Counted from the first letter of the stretch, positions 34,976 to 45,584 are shown. The stretch: 64,000 nt of DNA from Rhynchopus euleeides (GCA_963210315.1 OY723256.1:2046001-2110000); one strand, 5' to 3'. Translations and numbers: made by a program. Notes: generated by a model not told the origin, from the sequence alone.

Positions 34976-36933
34976 ATGGCCTTTGTCGGGCGTGCCCGGC
35001 GGGCGGACTTCTTCGGCGGGTCCACATCCGGACCCGACGTGGGCCCTGGGAGCTACTTCTACGATGGGGCCGCGGGCGGGACCAAGTCGGGTGTGAAGTA
35101 CAGCATCCCCCCTTTCAGCAGCAGCTGTGAGCGTGCTGTTGGGGGCGAGGGGGACAGGGGGTTCCACACGCCCGGGCCTGGCTACTACACCACAACGGAC
35201 ACCGGGCAGGAGATTGCCGTGCGCACGAAGTCAGGGAACCAGTCGTCGCAGTTTGCCAGCCGCACGACACGCCTTATCGCAGACACCATCCTGCAGAAGA
35301 AGGCGCTCACACCCGGGCCTGGGTCCTACGCCAGCCTCGAGAAGTGGTCCGACACGCAGAACAAGAGCAGCCACCACTGCGCCGACCCGTCGCCCCGCAA
35401 GACACAGGGCAACGTCGCGTGGGCCAAGGTGGCCACAGCACCCAGCATCCCTGCACCCTCGCAGTCCTACGGCTATGAGGAGGGCGGGCGTGGCGAGCTG
35501 ATCCAAGGCAAGGCGCCCCCCAACACGGGGTACGGTGGGAGGCCAGGGGACCAGGCAGGGCCCGGTGCCTACTCCCCTGACGACTCGCTGATCCGGCCGA
35601 AGGCCACTGCGCTCAGCTTTGGGAAGTCGAAGTCGGCGAGGGCGTGCGCCGTGTCGACGGTGTCGAAGGAGGTTGCGGCGCGGCCCGGGCCTGGTTCGTA
35701 TAACTCAGGGGCGGTTGGGGGGAACCACCAGAATGCCAACGTCGGGACCAGCGGGTTTGCCTCTGCGACGGAGCGGAACTTTGTGCCGAAGAATGCGGGG
35801 GCCCTGCCGGGCCCCGGGCACTATCAGCTGAAGTCTTCCTTTGAGTCGAGAGCGTTTGCCGTCGCGCAGGCGGCAGTTGCCCCGACGCAGCCACTCCCCG
35901 CACATAAGGACAAGCAGAAGCCGACACCGGGCCCCGGGCACTACCAGGCGGCGTCTGAATTTGAGGGCTCGCGGGGGAGGGGCAAGTCTGATAAGTCGGG
36001 TGGGTTCTCGTCAACGTCGCTGCGCTTCACCGAGGGCGGGGGGAACCGGCAGACGCCTGGGCCTGGGTATTACTCCGACGGTACGGTTGGGCAGACAGCA
36101 ATGTCGGCCTCACTGGGCAAGCGGGTCAGCGGCAGATATGGTGTGTTCGGCACCACCTCGCAGCGGTTTGTCAACAAATCGAGCTCGCTGACAGCCGGCG
36201 CCCTTGCCGCACCCACTGCGTCTCTCAATGTCGGGCCCGGCACATACGACCCGAAGGCAGACGTCAATCCTGCGGAGGTGCGCAAGCGCGACACACGCAA
36301 CTCTGTGTTCGTCTCCAAGGTGCGCCGCCTGGACAGGCCCAAGGAGGTGACCCCCGGTGTCGGGGAGTATGAGCTCACCAGCACGATGGGTGACAAGAAG
36401 GCCAACGGGCGTCTCGGTGGCGCCTTCTTCTTGGCTAACGAAGTCCGCTTCAAGCCTACCAAGCCCTCGGGCACTCCTGGGCCTGGTAACTACCAGCAAG
36501 ACCACAACACGGTGCAGGCGAAGGTGACTGGCGTGCAGGTCACTGACAAAGCTGGGCAGGTCAAGACCCTCGCCAACGCAGGTGCCAACGACAGCTCCGG
36601 CACGCGACGTCCGCTGTGCGACCGAGCGGCACGCTTCCCGAAGTCCAAAGAAGGGCAACTCCCAGGCCCTGGGTATTACGAAACGGTATGCCAGCCTCAC
36701 AGCTTCACCCACTACCACTGCAGTCTGCAGTACCCTGCAGCGCTTGAGCAGACGAATGCACTGTGCAGTGCACGCTCCTCCCATCCCCCCCCCCCCCCCG
36801 CCTGTGGGTTTGTTTTACCGTGTAATAGCGAATTCTGGAGTCTGCTTTTACCCCACCCCCCCCATCCCCCACGCAGGGATCCAGCCTTATGCGCAGGACG
36901 TTCAACATCACCATCGGCGACAGCTGGGACTGA
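34976..36933 (+). CDS. SHIPPO / sperm-tail PG-rich repeat (STPG, ODF3-like) protein
   Basis: Exons 34976-36685 and 36877-36933 give 588 aa. SHIPPO-repeat proteins associate with microtubules and flagella; several are microtubule inner proteins or axoneme-linked. About twelve repeats of the form x-P-G-P-G-x-Y are spread through the chain, with degenerate versions such as V-G-P-G-T-Y and P-G-V-G-E-Y. The intron begins GTATGC and ends CGCAG after a C-rich tract. Splicing keeps the frame and adds an 18-residue end ending in S-W-D. This tail contains L-M-R-R-T-F-N-I-T-I, a sequence that fits the spacing after a final Pro-Gly repeat, whereas reading through the intron gives low-complexity sequence. 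The ATG lies 51 nt after a TAG acceptor. The next gene's start is 312 nt downstream on the same strand. Confidence 0.88.
36686..36876 (+). other. Intron of the SHIPPO gene
   Basis: 191 nt, phase 0. Donor GTATGC, acceptor CGCAG after a C-rich tract. Confidence 0.8.
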
Positions 36934-37206
36934 TCAGACCGCCGCGCTGCGCCTTGCCGTTCCCTCCCCCCCCTCTCTCGGAGGCTGCACCCAGAGGCGC
37001 AGCCGACACACCATTTCCATGGCGTGCCACTAACCGGTACCCCTTTGTTTGCCTCGGGAACAGATCAGCCCCAAACACCGCACCCACACCCCACCCTCCC
37101 CCCCCCCATACGCACCTGGCGCGGTTGCTACAGAGATGACCCACTCCACTGCGGACCCCCCCCTCTCTCTCCCCCACACCCTTCTTTTGCCACCACACCC
37201 CTAACC

Positions 37207-37228
37207 CCACACAACTTTCCGCACCCAG
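37207..37228 (+). promoter_or_regulatory. Predicted splice acceptor for the SAM/ankyrin gene
   Basis: C/A/T-rich tract ending in CAG, 17 nt before the chosen start. It lies within the 312-nt spacer after SHIPPO, which is otherwise C-rich and without a gene. Confidence 0.5.
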
Positions 37229-37245
37229 GCGCGGTATTCAATGCG

Positions 37246-38724
37246 ATGCTCCTGGAGGCCGCAGCCTTGCGGTCTTCGGCTGCGCAACGCCTCGATGAAA
37301 CGTTGTGTGCCGACCGGCAGGCCAGCGTGTCCCTCCGCCGCCTCCATGCCTGGCTCCAGGGCGACGCGCTGTCAGAGGCGCGCCGAATCGCAGGCCTGCG
37401 CGCAGCGGTGCTGGACAGGTTTGTGGATCACCTCATCTCTGCCGAGGCCGCCCTCCGCAAAAACAACTTCCGCCTCGCGCGCAGCACACTACACCTCGCT
37501 GTCGACGCACTCACAGACTGCATGCGGTGCCTTGTCGACTCCCGCTCCAAAGCATTCATGCTCCTGACACACTCTCTCCAAAGGGACGCGCTGACACAGG
37601 CACACGTCGCTGGCGCAGATGAGATTTCCCGAGAGGAGTGGGCAGCACGGGGGATGCTGCTTACAACCTTCGCATCGCAGCGGCTGGAGGTTGTAGCGGA
37701 GGACTCGGCAGCGGTGATGCGGGGGTGGCAGATGAGCGTGTGGCGTGAGTCGCACAGCAGCTACACCCAGTGGAGGGCGCTGCACAGCGAGCAGGAGCTG
37801 CAGACGCGTGGGGAGGTGGATGCCCTGGCACAGCTGCGGGAGGAGGAGTCGGCACGCCACGACATAAAGTATGCCGATCAACGCCTCGATGCATCCCGCC
37901 TTGTGGAGCAGCTCCGCCTCAAGGCGCGGCAGCTGGAGCACGGCATCGCCAAGCCCACCAAGCTGCAGGCACCCGCCATCACAAAGATCACCTTCAACCT
38001 GGATGACGGGGACAGGGAGGCGGACACGCCCCTGGTGGAGTGGTGTATGGATAGCGTCAGGTCGTGGCTTGCCGCCGCAGGGATGTCGCACTGCGCCTTC
38101 GACTTCCGCAACGTGGGTGGGAGGGAGCTGCACAACCTGAAGAAGGCGGAGCTGCTGGAGATCGTGGGGCACGACATCGCGGAGATGGAGGCGCTGTGGC
38201 CCCTCATAGAGCGGCTGCGGGTGCACAACGAGGAGATGTGTGTCCGCGGGAGGGACGCGGTCCGGCAGGACCTGCGTGCTGCGCTGCAGAGGGGCTGCAG
38301 CGAGGATGTCCGCAGCATCCTCGTGTCGGCACCGGGGCTCAACCCCAATGTGCCTTTCGACGACGGTGTGTACCCCTTCGACCTTGCTGGGCATGCCGAC
38401 TCTGCGGACTGCATCCAGGCCCTCGTGGAGGCAGGCGCCCTGCCTGATGTGCACTGCCTGGTACCCGATCTCTTCCGCCGGCTCTGCCTCGCGGGAAGGG
38501 CGGAGGCGGTGAACACCCTGGCGCTGATGGGTGCCGACACGCAGGAGCTCAGCCAGGGTCCCCTCATGCTGGAGTGTGCCCAGGCTCTGCACGCGGCAGA
38601 TGCGCCGGAGGCGCGGCAGGGGTTTGTCCGCGTGATGGGGTATCTGCAGCAGGCGGGGTTCTGCTCGGAGGAGGCCCTCGAGTTTGCCCGGACCTCAGAT
38701 GTGGTTGCCTCGGTGCTGCTCTGA
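37246..38724 (+). CDS. SAM-domain and ankyrin-repeat-like protein
   Basis: 492 aa, no intron. Residues 1-260 are largely helical, rich in Leu/Ala/Arg/Glu, with coiled-coil character near 170-245. Residues about 266-330 resemble a SAM domain: W-L-x-x-A-G, then D-F-R-x-V-G-G-R-E-L-H-N-L-K-K-A-E-L, then helices ending in L-I-E-R-L-R. Residues about 345-430 resemble two or three degenerate ankyrin repeats, with V-R-S-I-L, D-x-G-V-Y-P-F-D-L-A-G-H and I-Q-A-L-V-E-A-G-A. Both modules usually mediate protein-protein binding, so a scaffold role is likely; the partner is unknown. The open frame extends upstream to 37024 through C-rich sequence. I chose the ATG at 37246 because it follows the acceptor at 37228. 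An earlier ATG at 37241 is in another frame and would give a short product. Confidence 0.75.
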   Translation: MLLEAAALRSSAAQRLDETLCADRQASVSLRRLHAWLQGDALSEARRIAGLRAAVLDRFVDHLISAEAALRKNNFRLARSTLHLAVDALTDCMRCLVDSRSKAFMLLTHSLQRDALTQAHVAGADEISREEWAARGMLLTTFASQRLEVVAEDSAAVMRGWQMSVWRESHSSYTQWRALHSEQELQTRGEVDALAQLREEESARHDIKYADQRLDASRLVEQLRLKARQLEHGIAKPTKLQAPAITKITFNLDDGDREADTPLVEWCMDSVRSWLAAAGMSHCAFDFRNVGGRELHNLKKAELLEIVGHDIAEMEALWPLIERLRVHNEEMCVRGRDAVRQDLRAALQRGCSEDVRSILVSAPGLNPNVPFDDGVYPFDLAGHADSADCIQALVEAGALPDVHCLVPDLFRRLCLAGRAEAVNTLALMGADTQELSQGPLMLECAQALHAADAPEARQGFVRVMGYLQQAGFCSEEALEFARTSDVVASVLL

Positions 38725-39609
38725 TGGGGGTGGGGGCGGGGTGGGGGGGTGTCTTGTGGCGAGTCGTTGCGGGATGGGGGTGTATGCCTACACCCTCAGA
38801 ACGTTCAAAGTGTGTGGGGGAGGGGGGGGGGATTTTTTGTTGTGACAAAACGCATCGTGCTCAGGGTAAGCTTCCTGCACTCCCCGCTCGAGCGAACAGT
38901 GGGGTCGGCAGGCGTTGGTGTGCTTTGAGCGCAGTGCGACGTACCCCCACGACACATATTTTCTCACAGTGCTTTAGAAGGGCCCTCTTGTTGTCTGTGC
39001 CAAACCCCTAGCGAAATCTGTATCTGCAGTGCAGTTGGGTTGGCGCAGTGTAGTTCTTTCTTCCCTACACAGCTAGCCCACCCTCTCCCATCCCCCATGC
39101 GCACTGCCACTTGTGTGCCGGGGTGCTGCCGCACCCTCGAGTCGGCCCACACGCCAGTGTCTGCAAGAATTATGTCCAGATGTGGCCTTGCCACTTTACA
39201 ATGTACCGTGCCCTTGTTCTGTTGTTCCAATACCTAGTCTAAACCTAGTCGAGCAGCCCTGCTGCCACACATCGTCGACACCGCACGGCGCTGTCCCCAG
39301 ATACAAGACGCACACTCCCCAGCCCCCAGCCCCCCCCGATCCCTCACCTCCAACCCAGCACAAAAAGCTCAGCCCAGTCGCCACGCCCGTCTCTTCTCCC
39401 TGCCTGCACAGTGGTGGCACTGGTTGTGTATGCCTTGGGGCTGGTGTCTCCGTGTTGCATATTGACGTGGCCTTTCCCTATCACATGCACCCACCACAGG
39501 AAGGGTATCAGGTTCGCAGCGGGAGACGCTTTTGTTGGTCATCTGTCGACAGGCCTTGGGGGGGCACGCAAGGAGGGCGTAAGGTCGGCAGTGTGGTTCG
39601 GCAGGCAAA
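38725..39609. other. Intergenic region
   Basis: No gene recognised. It holds a G-rich run near 38815-38830, C-rich stretches, and at its end the pyrimidine/AG site for ATP11. Confidence 0.6.
39471..39499 (+). promoter_or_regulatory. Predicted splice acceptor for ATP11
   Basis: Pyrimidine-rich tract ending in CACAG; the ATG lies 110 nt downstream. Confidence 0.45.
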
Positions 39610-40329
39610 ATGCTCTCGCGAACCGGTGTGAGGCGGTGCTTCAGCGCATACCAGGCGATGAAGGAGAAGAGCATTGTGAAGACGGCAGGGCGGAAGTCGC
39701 TGGACCAGATCATGAAGCTGGAGCTGCTGCAGACGCTGTCCTCCGCGCAGATCATGAACATGTGGATCACACACCACCAGCTGGTCATGCAGTACTGGGG
39801 GCGTGTTATCTCGGCGGAGGCGCACAACGTGCTGCACCAGCGCCTCAAGGAGAACCCGTACTTCGTCATCCCCGTCTTCCGTGACAAGGGGCTGTTCAAC
39901 GTTGTGACGAACTTCCAGACCGGCGAGGATGACATGATCCTGTGCTCGCCCCTCGGCGAGTGGCAGAAGCTGCAGGATGCTGCGACCGTCCACATGACAA
40001 TCCAGTTCTTCACGGAGCTGAAGCAGTCGAAGGGTATTGTGCTGGTGCGGTGTGAGATCCGCGACAACCACCTGACGAAGCAGGACTGCATGTTCGTCAC
40101 CCACTGCCTGATGAAGTACTACACGATGCCGCAGAACTTCAAGCATGTCGAGACCTTCAACAAGGACCCCAACCAGTTCAACTACCACAACTACCTGAAG
40201 CAGATGCGTGACGAGGCCCGCGTGGAGACCGGCAAGGGCGAGAACATCCAGATCCTGGACGAGAAGCGGACCTGGACGAGCGCCTACAAGGCACCGACCC
40301 CCTCGGACCCCTCGGCGGGGAGCGCGTAA
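39610..40329 (+). CDS. ATP11: Mitochondrial F1-ATP synthase assembly factor Atp11/ATPAF1
   Basis: 239 aa. In the mitochondrial matrix Atp11 binds free F1 beta subunits and keeps them soluble until the alpha3-beta3 ring forms. Residues 1-15 (start M-L-S-R-T-G-V-R-R) are basic and lack acidic residues, as in a mitochondrial presequence. The family signature follows: a SLDQIMKLELL helix, I-M-N-M-W followed by a conserved helix, F-V-I-P-V-F-R-D-K-G, a hydrophobic core, then F-T-E-L-K-Q-S-K-G-I-V-L-V-R-C-E-I and the terminal Y-x-M-P segment. The protein is slightly shorter than the animal and fungal proteins. No intron. The Ser/Pro-rich last ten residues are probably not conserved. Confidence 0.9.
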   Translation: MLSRTGVRRCFSAYQAMKEKSIVKTAGRKSLDQIMKLELLQTLSSAQIMNMWITHHQLVMQYWGRVISAEAHNVLHQRLKENPYFVIPVFRDKGLFNVVTNFQTGEDDMILCSPLGEWQKLQDAATVHMTIQFFTELKQSKGIVLVRCEIRDNHLTKQDCMFVTHCLMKYYTMPQNFKHVETFNKDPNQFNYHNYLKQMRDEARVETGKGENIQILDEKRTWTSAYKAPTPSDPSAGSA

Positions 40330-41216
40330 GGTAGCGTGTGGCAAAGCTGCGTGCCACGGGGTTGTGGACGCGTCTCCCAAACACAAACAATGTACATTGC
40401 GTGCCTCGGTGCATCAATGCGTGCCACGCTGCTGTGTGCACATTGATGCCTCGGCAACAGCATGCCGGTTGTTCTGATTCTCATAGCGAAGTGTCTCTCA
40501 CATACGCAGCGCGCAGCTGTGCGGGTGGCCAGTTGTGTGCGCATGGTGTTTGTTAGAGTGGGCCTGTTCTGCCCTTCGGGCTCTGCCCACTTGTGTGTTG
40601 TGTGTTTGCATGTGGAAATCGCATCAAAAAGAGCAGGGTGCTGCGGTGTGCCCTAACCTTCGACCCGACCCAAGGTTCCATTCTCTTCCTCCGGGTTCTA
40701 TTTTCTGTTTGCAGTGTATCGTATGTTTGGTGACGGCTACATCTCAATCCGGCCCGCACAGAACGGAACAACAAAAAAATGGACGGAGTGCCAAATTCAG
40801 AGGCGTGTGCGGCGTACGCCCCGCACGCCGTGCCACAGAATGTTCCCCCCCCTCCCCCTCCAGCTGTGCTGTGCCGAAGTATCAAATGACTGGGCCGGGT
40901 CGCGGGTGGGAGAGAGGGAAGCGGGGGGAAGGGGTGTGTGTGTGTGTGCAAGACATCGGACAGGTTGGATTTGGATCCCCAGATTGCCGTGCCCCCCCTC
41001 GTGTCCTAAGTGGCACTCAGTAGAGGCCGTGAACTGGATCTCAGGGCGGATCGACCCCCACTGCTGCGAAACGCCGCACTCCTCCGCGACCCACTCCCCA
41101 CCCCTCCTGGTCTGATCGGGATTACGGCCGAAACGACCACCCATTTGAGTCCCATTTTGCCTCCACTCAGCTCCACCTGCTCCACCCCACCCCCCTCCAC
41201 AGACAACGGCATCAAC
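40330..41216. other. Intergenic region
   Basis: No gene recognised. Contains GT-rich and C-rich tracts. The acceptor-like site for the next gene is at 41163-41202. A long open frame on the minus strand through here is the shadow of the phosphatase gene extended by chance. Confidence 0.6.
41163..41202 (+). promoter_or_regulatory. Predicted splice acceptor for the phosphatase-family gene
   Basis: Nearly pure C/T/A tract ending in CACAG, only 14 nt before the ATG at 41217. Confidence 0.55.
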
Positions 41217-42293
41217 ATGTCCCTCACACACCTGGTGAAGTGCTGCGAGGCAGCATGCCACGACCTGACCCCCATGGTCCGCCTGATGTACCAGAAGATG
41301 AGCGCGTCCATCAAGACGGAGAAGCCTGACAAGAGCATCTTCACCATTGCGGATGGGCTTGTCCAGCACTTGGTCGCAGACCGCCTGCTTGGGGGCACGG
41401 GCATTAAGATCGTCGGCGAGGAGGACGCCCTGGTGGAGTTCGGCGAGAAGCCCTACAAGATCGGGGGCATGCCTGTCCCGAGCGACGTCGAGCTGCTGGT
41501 GGACCAGGCTGTGAAGCGGATGGGCGAGCTCAACGCCACCCTCAAGGGCGAGCACGCCTACGACCAGAAGAACCTCACCGCCTTCATCGACCCCATCGAC
41601 GGCACGCGCGAATTCGCCACCGAGCTGGGCGAGCAGTGCAGCATCTGCATCGGCTTCGCCACCGAGAGCCGCCCTGTCGCGGGCGTTGTCTACCGCCCCC
41701 TCTCCGAGCCCCCCACGTGGTGCGCCGGTGCCAAGAGCGAGTCCTACCTCAGCGAGAAGCTGCAGTACCGCGAGCGGGGGACCGAGCCCGAGCCGCTGCG
41801 CCTCCTCACCACCAACGGCAGCATCAGCCCCTACATGCAGGCCTGTGTCGAGCGGTACAACTACACCCGCGTGAAGACGGGCGGTGCGGGCAACAAGGTG
41901 CTGATGCTCATCGAGGGGCACGGCGACATCTACTTCCAGGACAGGGGCCTCAGCCGCTGGGACACCTGCGCTGCGGAGGCCGCGCTGGAGGCGAAGGGCG
42001 GGTCCCTCGTGAAGCTGGCCCCTGCCGTGCTGCAGTCGAAGAAGGAGGGTTACGCCTATGTGCAGGGCGAGGAGAACAGCGACTTCGTCGCGGGGCAGGC
42101 GGCGCTGACGCCGTACAACGCGACGGGGAAGATCGCCAGGGACGCGCCGAAGCAGCTCGCCTCGGCGGTTGCGGAGGTGCGCCCCTACAGCAACCTCCAG
42201 GGGCTGCTTGCGACCCGGGATGCCGCCCAGTGCGACAGCCTCATGGCTGACCTGAGCGTCGTCGCCGCCGACATCGCCCCCGCTTTCGACTAG
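41217..42293 (+). CDS. Inositol-phosphatase-family 3'(2'),5'-bisphosphate nucleotidase-like enzyme
   Basis: 358 aa. Members of this lithium-sensitive, Mg-dependent family remove a phosphate from inositol phosphates or from the sulfation by-product PAP. All metal-site motifs are present: G-E-E-D at 67-70, D-P-I-D-G-T at 125-130 and W-D at 248-249 followed by T-C-A-A-E. The G-G-A-G-N-K segment before the last motif is closer to bisphosphate nucleotidases (BPNT/CysQ-type) than to simple inositol monophosphatases; inositol polyphosphate 1-phosphatase is the other candidate. A PAP-recycling role is therefore my preferred but unproven reading. No targeting signal is obvious, so it is probably cytosolic. 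The frame is open upstream to 41010. I chose the ATG at 41217 because it lies 14 nt after a strong acceptor. No intron. Confidence 0.85.
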   Translation: MSLTHLVKCCEAACHDLTPMVRLMYQKMSASIKTEKPDKSIFTIADGLVQHLVADRLLGGTGIKIVGEEDALVEFGEKPYKIGGMPVPSDVELLVDQAVKRMGELNATLKGEHAYDQKNLTAFIDPIDGTREFATELGEQCSICIGFATESRPVAGVVYRPLSEPPTWCAGAKSESYLSEKLQYRERGTEPEPLRLLTTNGSISPYMQACVERYNYTRVKTGGAGNKVLMLIEGHGDIYFQDRGLSRWDTCAAEAALEAKGGSLVKLAPAVLQSKKEGYAYVQGEENSDFVAGQAALTPYNATGKIARDAPKQLASAVAEVRPYSNLQGLLATRDAAQCDSLMADLSVVAADIAPAFD

Positions 42294-43477
42294 AAACCTC
42301 CTGTTTCTGTTCCTGCTGGGGGGAGGGGGTTCAGTGCATTCGTGGGGCCAAAGGGGGGGGCATGGACAAAAGAGAAGGGGGTGGTGGGTTGAGGAGAAGG
42401 GAGATGGGAATGAGAGAGAATGGGCGGGGTGTTGTGAGCTGGGCGCCGGTGATCCGTTGCTGCGCGTGTCGATGTGGGGGGGAGCTCGTGGTTGTACCGT
42501 GGTAGTCACACGGCTCCCCCTTCGCTCTGTTTGTGCTGCGTGGTGTGGTGCTGTGTGTTGATATCTCAGACCCCCGTGGGTGGGCGATACCCCCCTATCG
42601 GCGTTGCCCCTCCCCACACCCCACCCCACCCCACCCCACCCCACCCGCTCCAGCGCAGGAACCAACGAATCTTCCATTTGTTGACACATCTGCCAACACC
42701 CCCACCCCCACCCACGCAGCTGATTCTGTCATTTCTCTTTGGTCCATGCGTGCTGTTCGCATCTTCCGAAGGAAACAGAACCACAACCCCCGCCGGCTCC
42801 TCCGCTTATACGCCTCTGGGGCTGTTTTTGCACAACGGAGATTTCACGCAACAACCGTGGGCCCTCCAAAGCGGGATCTCCTCTGCCACCCCCCTTCCCC
42901 TTGTTATCTCTACGATCATCGCTTCCGATAGCCATCCATCCCGTTGGAACGAAGTGCTGTGCCGCAGTCTTGCCGTGTCGTGTGTCGGAGCCCCTCAGGA
43001 TGCGTATGGCCCGAAGGGGCCATCTGGGGAGAGGGCGCCATTGAGCCTCATTGGATGTGTTCGCGCAGTCGGTAGGGGCAGAGTGTCAGTGAGGGTGCTG
43101 CGCCAGTCCCCCCACCCGTATCCCCCACCCACAGACCCCCTCTGGGATTTCCCGGTTTTCGTGCGCGCTTTTGTTGACTTAGTGTGGTGTCGTGCCTGCC
43201 GGAGAGCACTCCGATGCCACCTCCACACACCCCCACCCACCACGCCATCGCAGTGAAGGGCAGCACCCACACCCTTTTGCATACACAAGGCGTGTTGGGC
43301 GTCCCACGGTGATCCGCTCCAACACACCAGAATACAGCCCTCTCTCTCTATCTGCCCCACCACCCCCACCCCCATCCCCGCGGGCGAAGCAAGAGGTGCG
43401 CAGAGCTGTGCCGTGTTCCCTTACGCCGAACCGCCTTGCGCTGCCTGTTGCAGCTGCCGAGGGGGAGGAAGTCAGCC
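42294..43477. other. Intergenic region
   Basis: No gene I can support. Starts G/A-rich, then C/A-rich. A 61-codon open frame at 42746-42931 follows a CAG acceptor-like site and is rich in Arg, but nothing confirms it as a gene. Confidence 0.5.
43436..43453 (+). promoter_or_regulatory. Predicted splice acceptor for the spliced basic-protein gene
   Basis: T/G/C tract ending in TTGCAG, 24 nt before the ATG at 43478. Confidence 0.4.
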
Positions 43478-44345
43478 ATGATGCCTGCGGATCCGGTTCT
43501 CGTGTTGCCCTTGATTGAGGTGACGGCGTCGACAGCAGGGAACTTCGTTGCGTATGTTCTGCAGCTCAGGCACCCACCTTTTTTACGCCCCTGAATGCGC
43601 AGCCCCACGTGGGTGCGGTGCAGGGGATTCGAGGAGCCCCAGGGCAGCTCACACACCGCAAAGACAGAAGGGGCGTGTATCCCACACACACCCCAGTGGG
43701 CCCACCCATTGTGTCGGACCCTGCCCTCCTCAGATCCCATCTGCCTTTTCCCGAAATCACCACCACCTCCCCTCCTGCAGGTTCAACCGCCTCGATGAGG
43801 ATCTTGACAGCGACTGGCTGATGCAGCCTGTCCTGGAGGCACAGTATGACAGCGAGACACAGTGCTGTGTCGACGGCAAGGAAGGTGGGACCGCGTCATT
43901 TGCCGACCACTACGTGACGAAGCGGAAGAAGAAGATGCGCCGGAAGGGGAAGGGCACGGCACAGGATGAAGCAGAGGATTCCAAAGACACCATGCGGCAC
44001 CTGCATGTGCCGGTGCCGAAGCGAGCGCATGCCGTTGGGGGTGCGGTGCCGACACCGGCACCTCCCCAGGGCCCTGCCATCCCGTCGCAGAGCATGCTGT
44101 CGCTCCCCGACACGATGTACGACAGGAACGCCGTGCCGCGTGGGTCGCTGTCGAGCACAGCCACACGCCGCATCGCCACTGGCGCCGCACCTCCAGGCTT
44201 CTCACAGCAGCGACACGAACCCATCCTGAGCGCACCTCCTTCCTACAGCGAAGCGACTGCAAGCTGCACCTCGCCAAGCAAGCGCCGCTTCAGCAATGGC
44301 AGCGCAGGTGGTGTTGTGGAGGTGCAGGGGCCAGAGGATTCATAG
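43478..44345 (+). CDS. Hypothetical two-exon basic protein
   Basis: Proposed exons 43478-43551 and 43781-44345 give 212 aa. The donor GTATGT at 43552 and the acceptor CCTGCAG at 43780 join in frame, and the site resembles other introns in this window. The first exon encodes a short hydrophobic stretch (V-L-V-L-P-L-I-E-V). Exon 2 is acidic near its start (D-E-D-L-D-S-D-W), then has a Lys/Arg cluster (K-R-K-K-K-M-R-R-K-G-K-G) that could be a nuclear signal. A Ser/Pro/Ala-rich, probably disordered tail follows. I recognise no domain. Exon 2 is well supported by its open frame and composition. Exon 1 is a prediction; the second ATG at 43481 could also be used. The stop lies 34 nt before the direct repeat that flanks a hAT-like element. 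Confidence 0.55.
43552..43780 (+). other. Predicted intron
   Basis: 229 nt, phase 2. Donor GTATGT, acceptor CTGCAG after a C-rich tract. Confidence 0.55.
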
Positions 44346-44597
44346 GCGAACCTTTCGTGGTGTTCTGGGTCAATGCTGGAACAACGCCAGGGGATAAGAT
44401 AGGTCTGGTTTTCCGGTTTTCAAAACCAGGGTTTCCCGGTTCCCGGTTTTCTGGAAAAAAAAAAAGGTCGGTCTCATTTTTGGCGGTTTTTTTGTGACTT
44501 TGGGACAGTAAAACAGTCAGAAAAAACGCCATAAAAAAATAGAAAGTGACCCCATCGTGATCCGCACAGAGCTCAAATAGTCCAAAGAAGGCAGAGA

Positions 44598-45307
44598 CAG
44601 GGCATTAGTTTGGGCTGGTTATCCGGTTATGATAACCAGGATTTGGAGAAACCTGGTTATTTCAAAAAATAAAAAAAAGTCAAAAATCTGGCTCGGAACC
44701 GGGGGTTTCCCTGACCAAGTAACCTGCTGCGCTAGCCCCACCAAGCAGCAATAGTACGACACGACCTGCATCTGTCATTCGGCGGCAGTAATGCAGGCCA
44801 AGATTGTACAGCCCCCTTCTGCGCCGTCCCTCACCGACGAAACCCAGGCCACGACGAAGGTGAGCCAGCATGCGACCCGGATTCGTGTGTGATCGACCCG
44901 TAACGTGCCGTAAGACTGCAACAGCCGGAATGCGGCCAACATCTGCAGCATTCTGCTGGAGCAGACAGAATCCCTGGGGACAGATTCTGGAACCGCGTCG
45001 TGTCCTTCGCCACTGACTGGTGCAACACCATGGGTGGTGGGAAACCCGGGGCGCAACTCCACGCGTGTAGATGGGTTATCCTCCTGGCACCAGCGCGAAT
45101 TGTGTGCTGTGTCTGACACCTCTTACAAACCCGGGGGAAGTAGAGACTATACATAACCTGGGGGTGGGGAGACAGATAATAGCACGCCGCGGTCACAACG
45201 GCGCAGGAGGCGCTCGGGCGCGAAGCGCCCGGGCGAAAATATTTGGTGGGTCATAACCAGGGTAACCAGGTTTCAGGCTCCGTCGGGAAGGTCAAACTAA
45301 TGCCCTG
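44598..45307. mobile_element. hAT-like non-autonomous element, nested (710 bp)
   Basis: Perfect 15-bp terminal inverted repeats CAGGGCATTAGTTTG, flanked by a 7-bp direct repeat GCAGAGA (44591-44597 and 45308-45314). It lies wholly inside the outer element. It shares the outer element's plan: GGTTATCC/ATAACC subterminal motifs where the outer has GGTTTTCC/AAAACC, and a GC hairpin (45211-45235) followed by AAAATATTT near the right end. No transposase-like open frame. Confidence 0.78.
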
Positions 45308-45532
45308 GCAGAGAAGCGGAGAAGAAAAAATGGACCTAGCGGGTGGCCCGGTGGGTGGTGATGCCCTCGTCATGCAGGTCTCTTCTGTTTTGAAGGTGCA
45401 CACATGGTGGACTCCAGCCACCCTAGCGAGTGTCGAAGAGGGAGTCTAAGACTGCAGTCTGTACTGGAGACGGGAGTCTATTTTCCAGCTAATTTACGCT
45501 AAGACTCCCGCTAGTTGAGACTCATGGGAGAC

Positions 45533-45584
45533 ACACGGTGTACTCCAGCGGAGGTAGGGTAACCTCCGCTGGAGTTCACCGTGT
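45533..45584. repeat. 52-bp near-perfect palindrome
   Basis: Two arms of about 23 bases (45533-45555 and 45562-45584) pair with a single mismatch around a six-base loop. It sits in a cluster of smaller inverted repeats at 45420-45530, including AGACTGCAGTCT and GGGAGTCT/AGACTCCC pairs. Confidence 0.85.

Larger units (their letters stand above)
25929..36424 (+). repeat. Long A unit, copy 2
   Basis: Counterpart of 1-10497. Beyond 36424 this copy continues into the native 3' end of the SHIPPO gene, so it is the more complete copy and probably the ancestral arrangement. Confidence 0.88.

Noticed and set aside
40797..42689. 630-codon open frame on the minus strand
   Set aside because: It lies antisense over the phosphatase-family gene, whose motifs are clear on +. 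High GC at third positions keeps the antisense frame open.
42746..42931. 61-codon Arg-rich open frame after an acceptor-like CAG
   Set aside because: Short, no recognised relative; composition alone does not support a gene.
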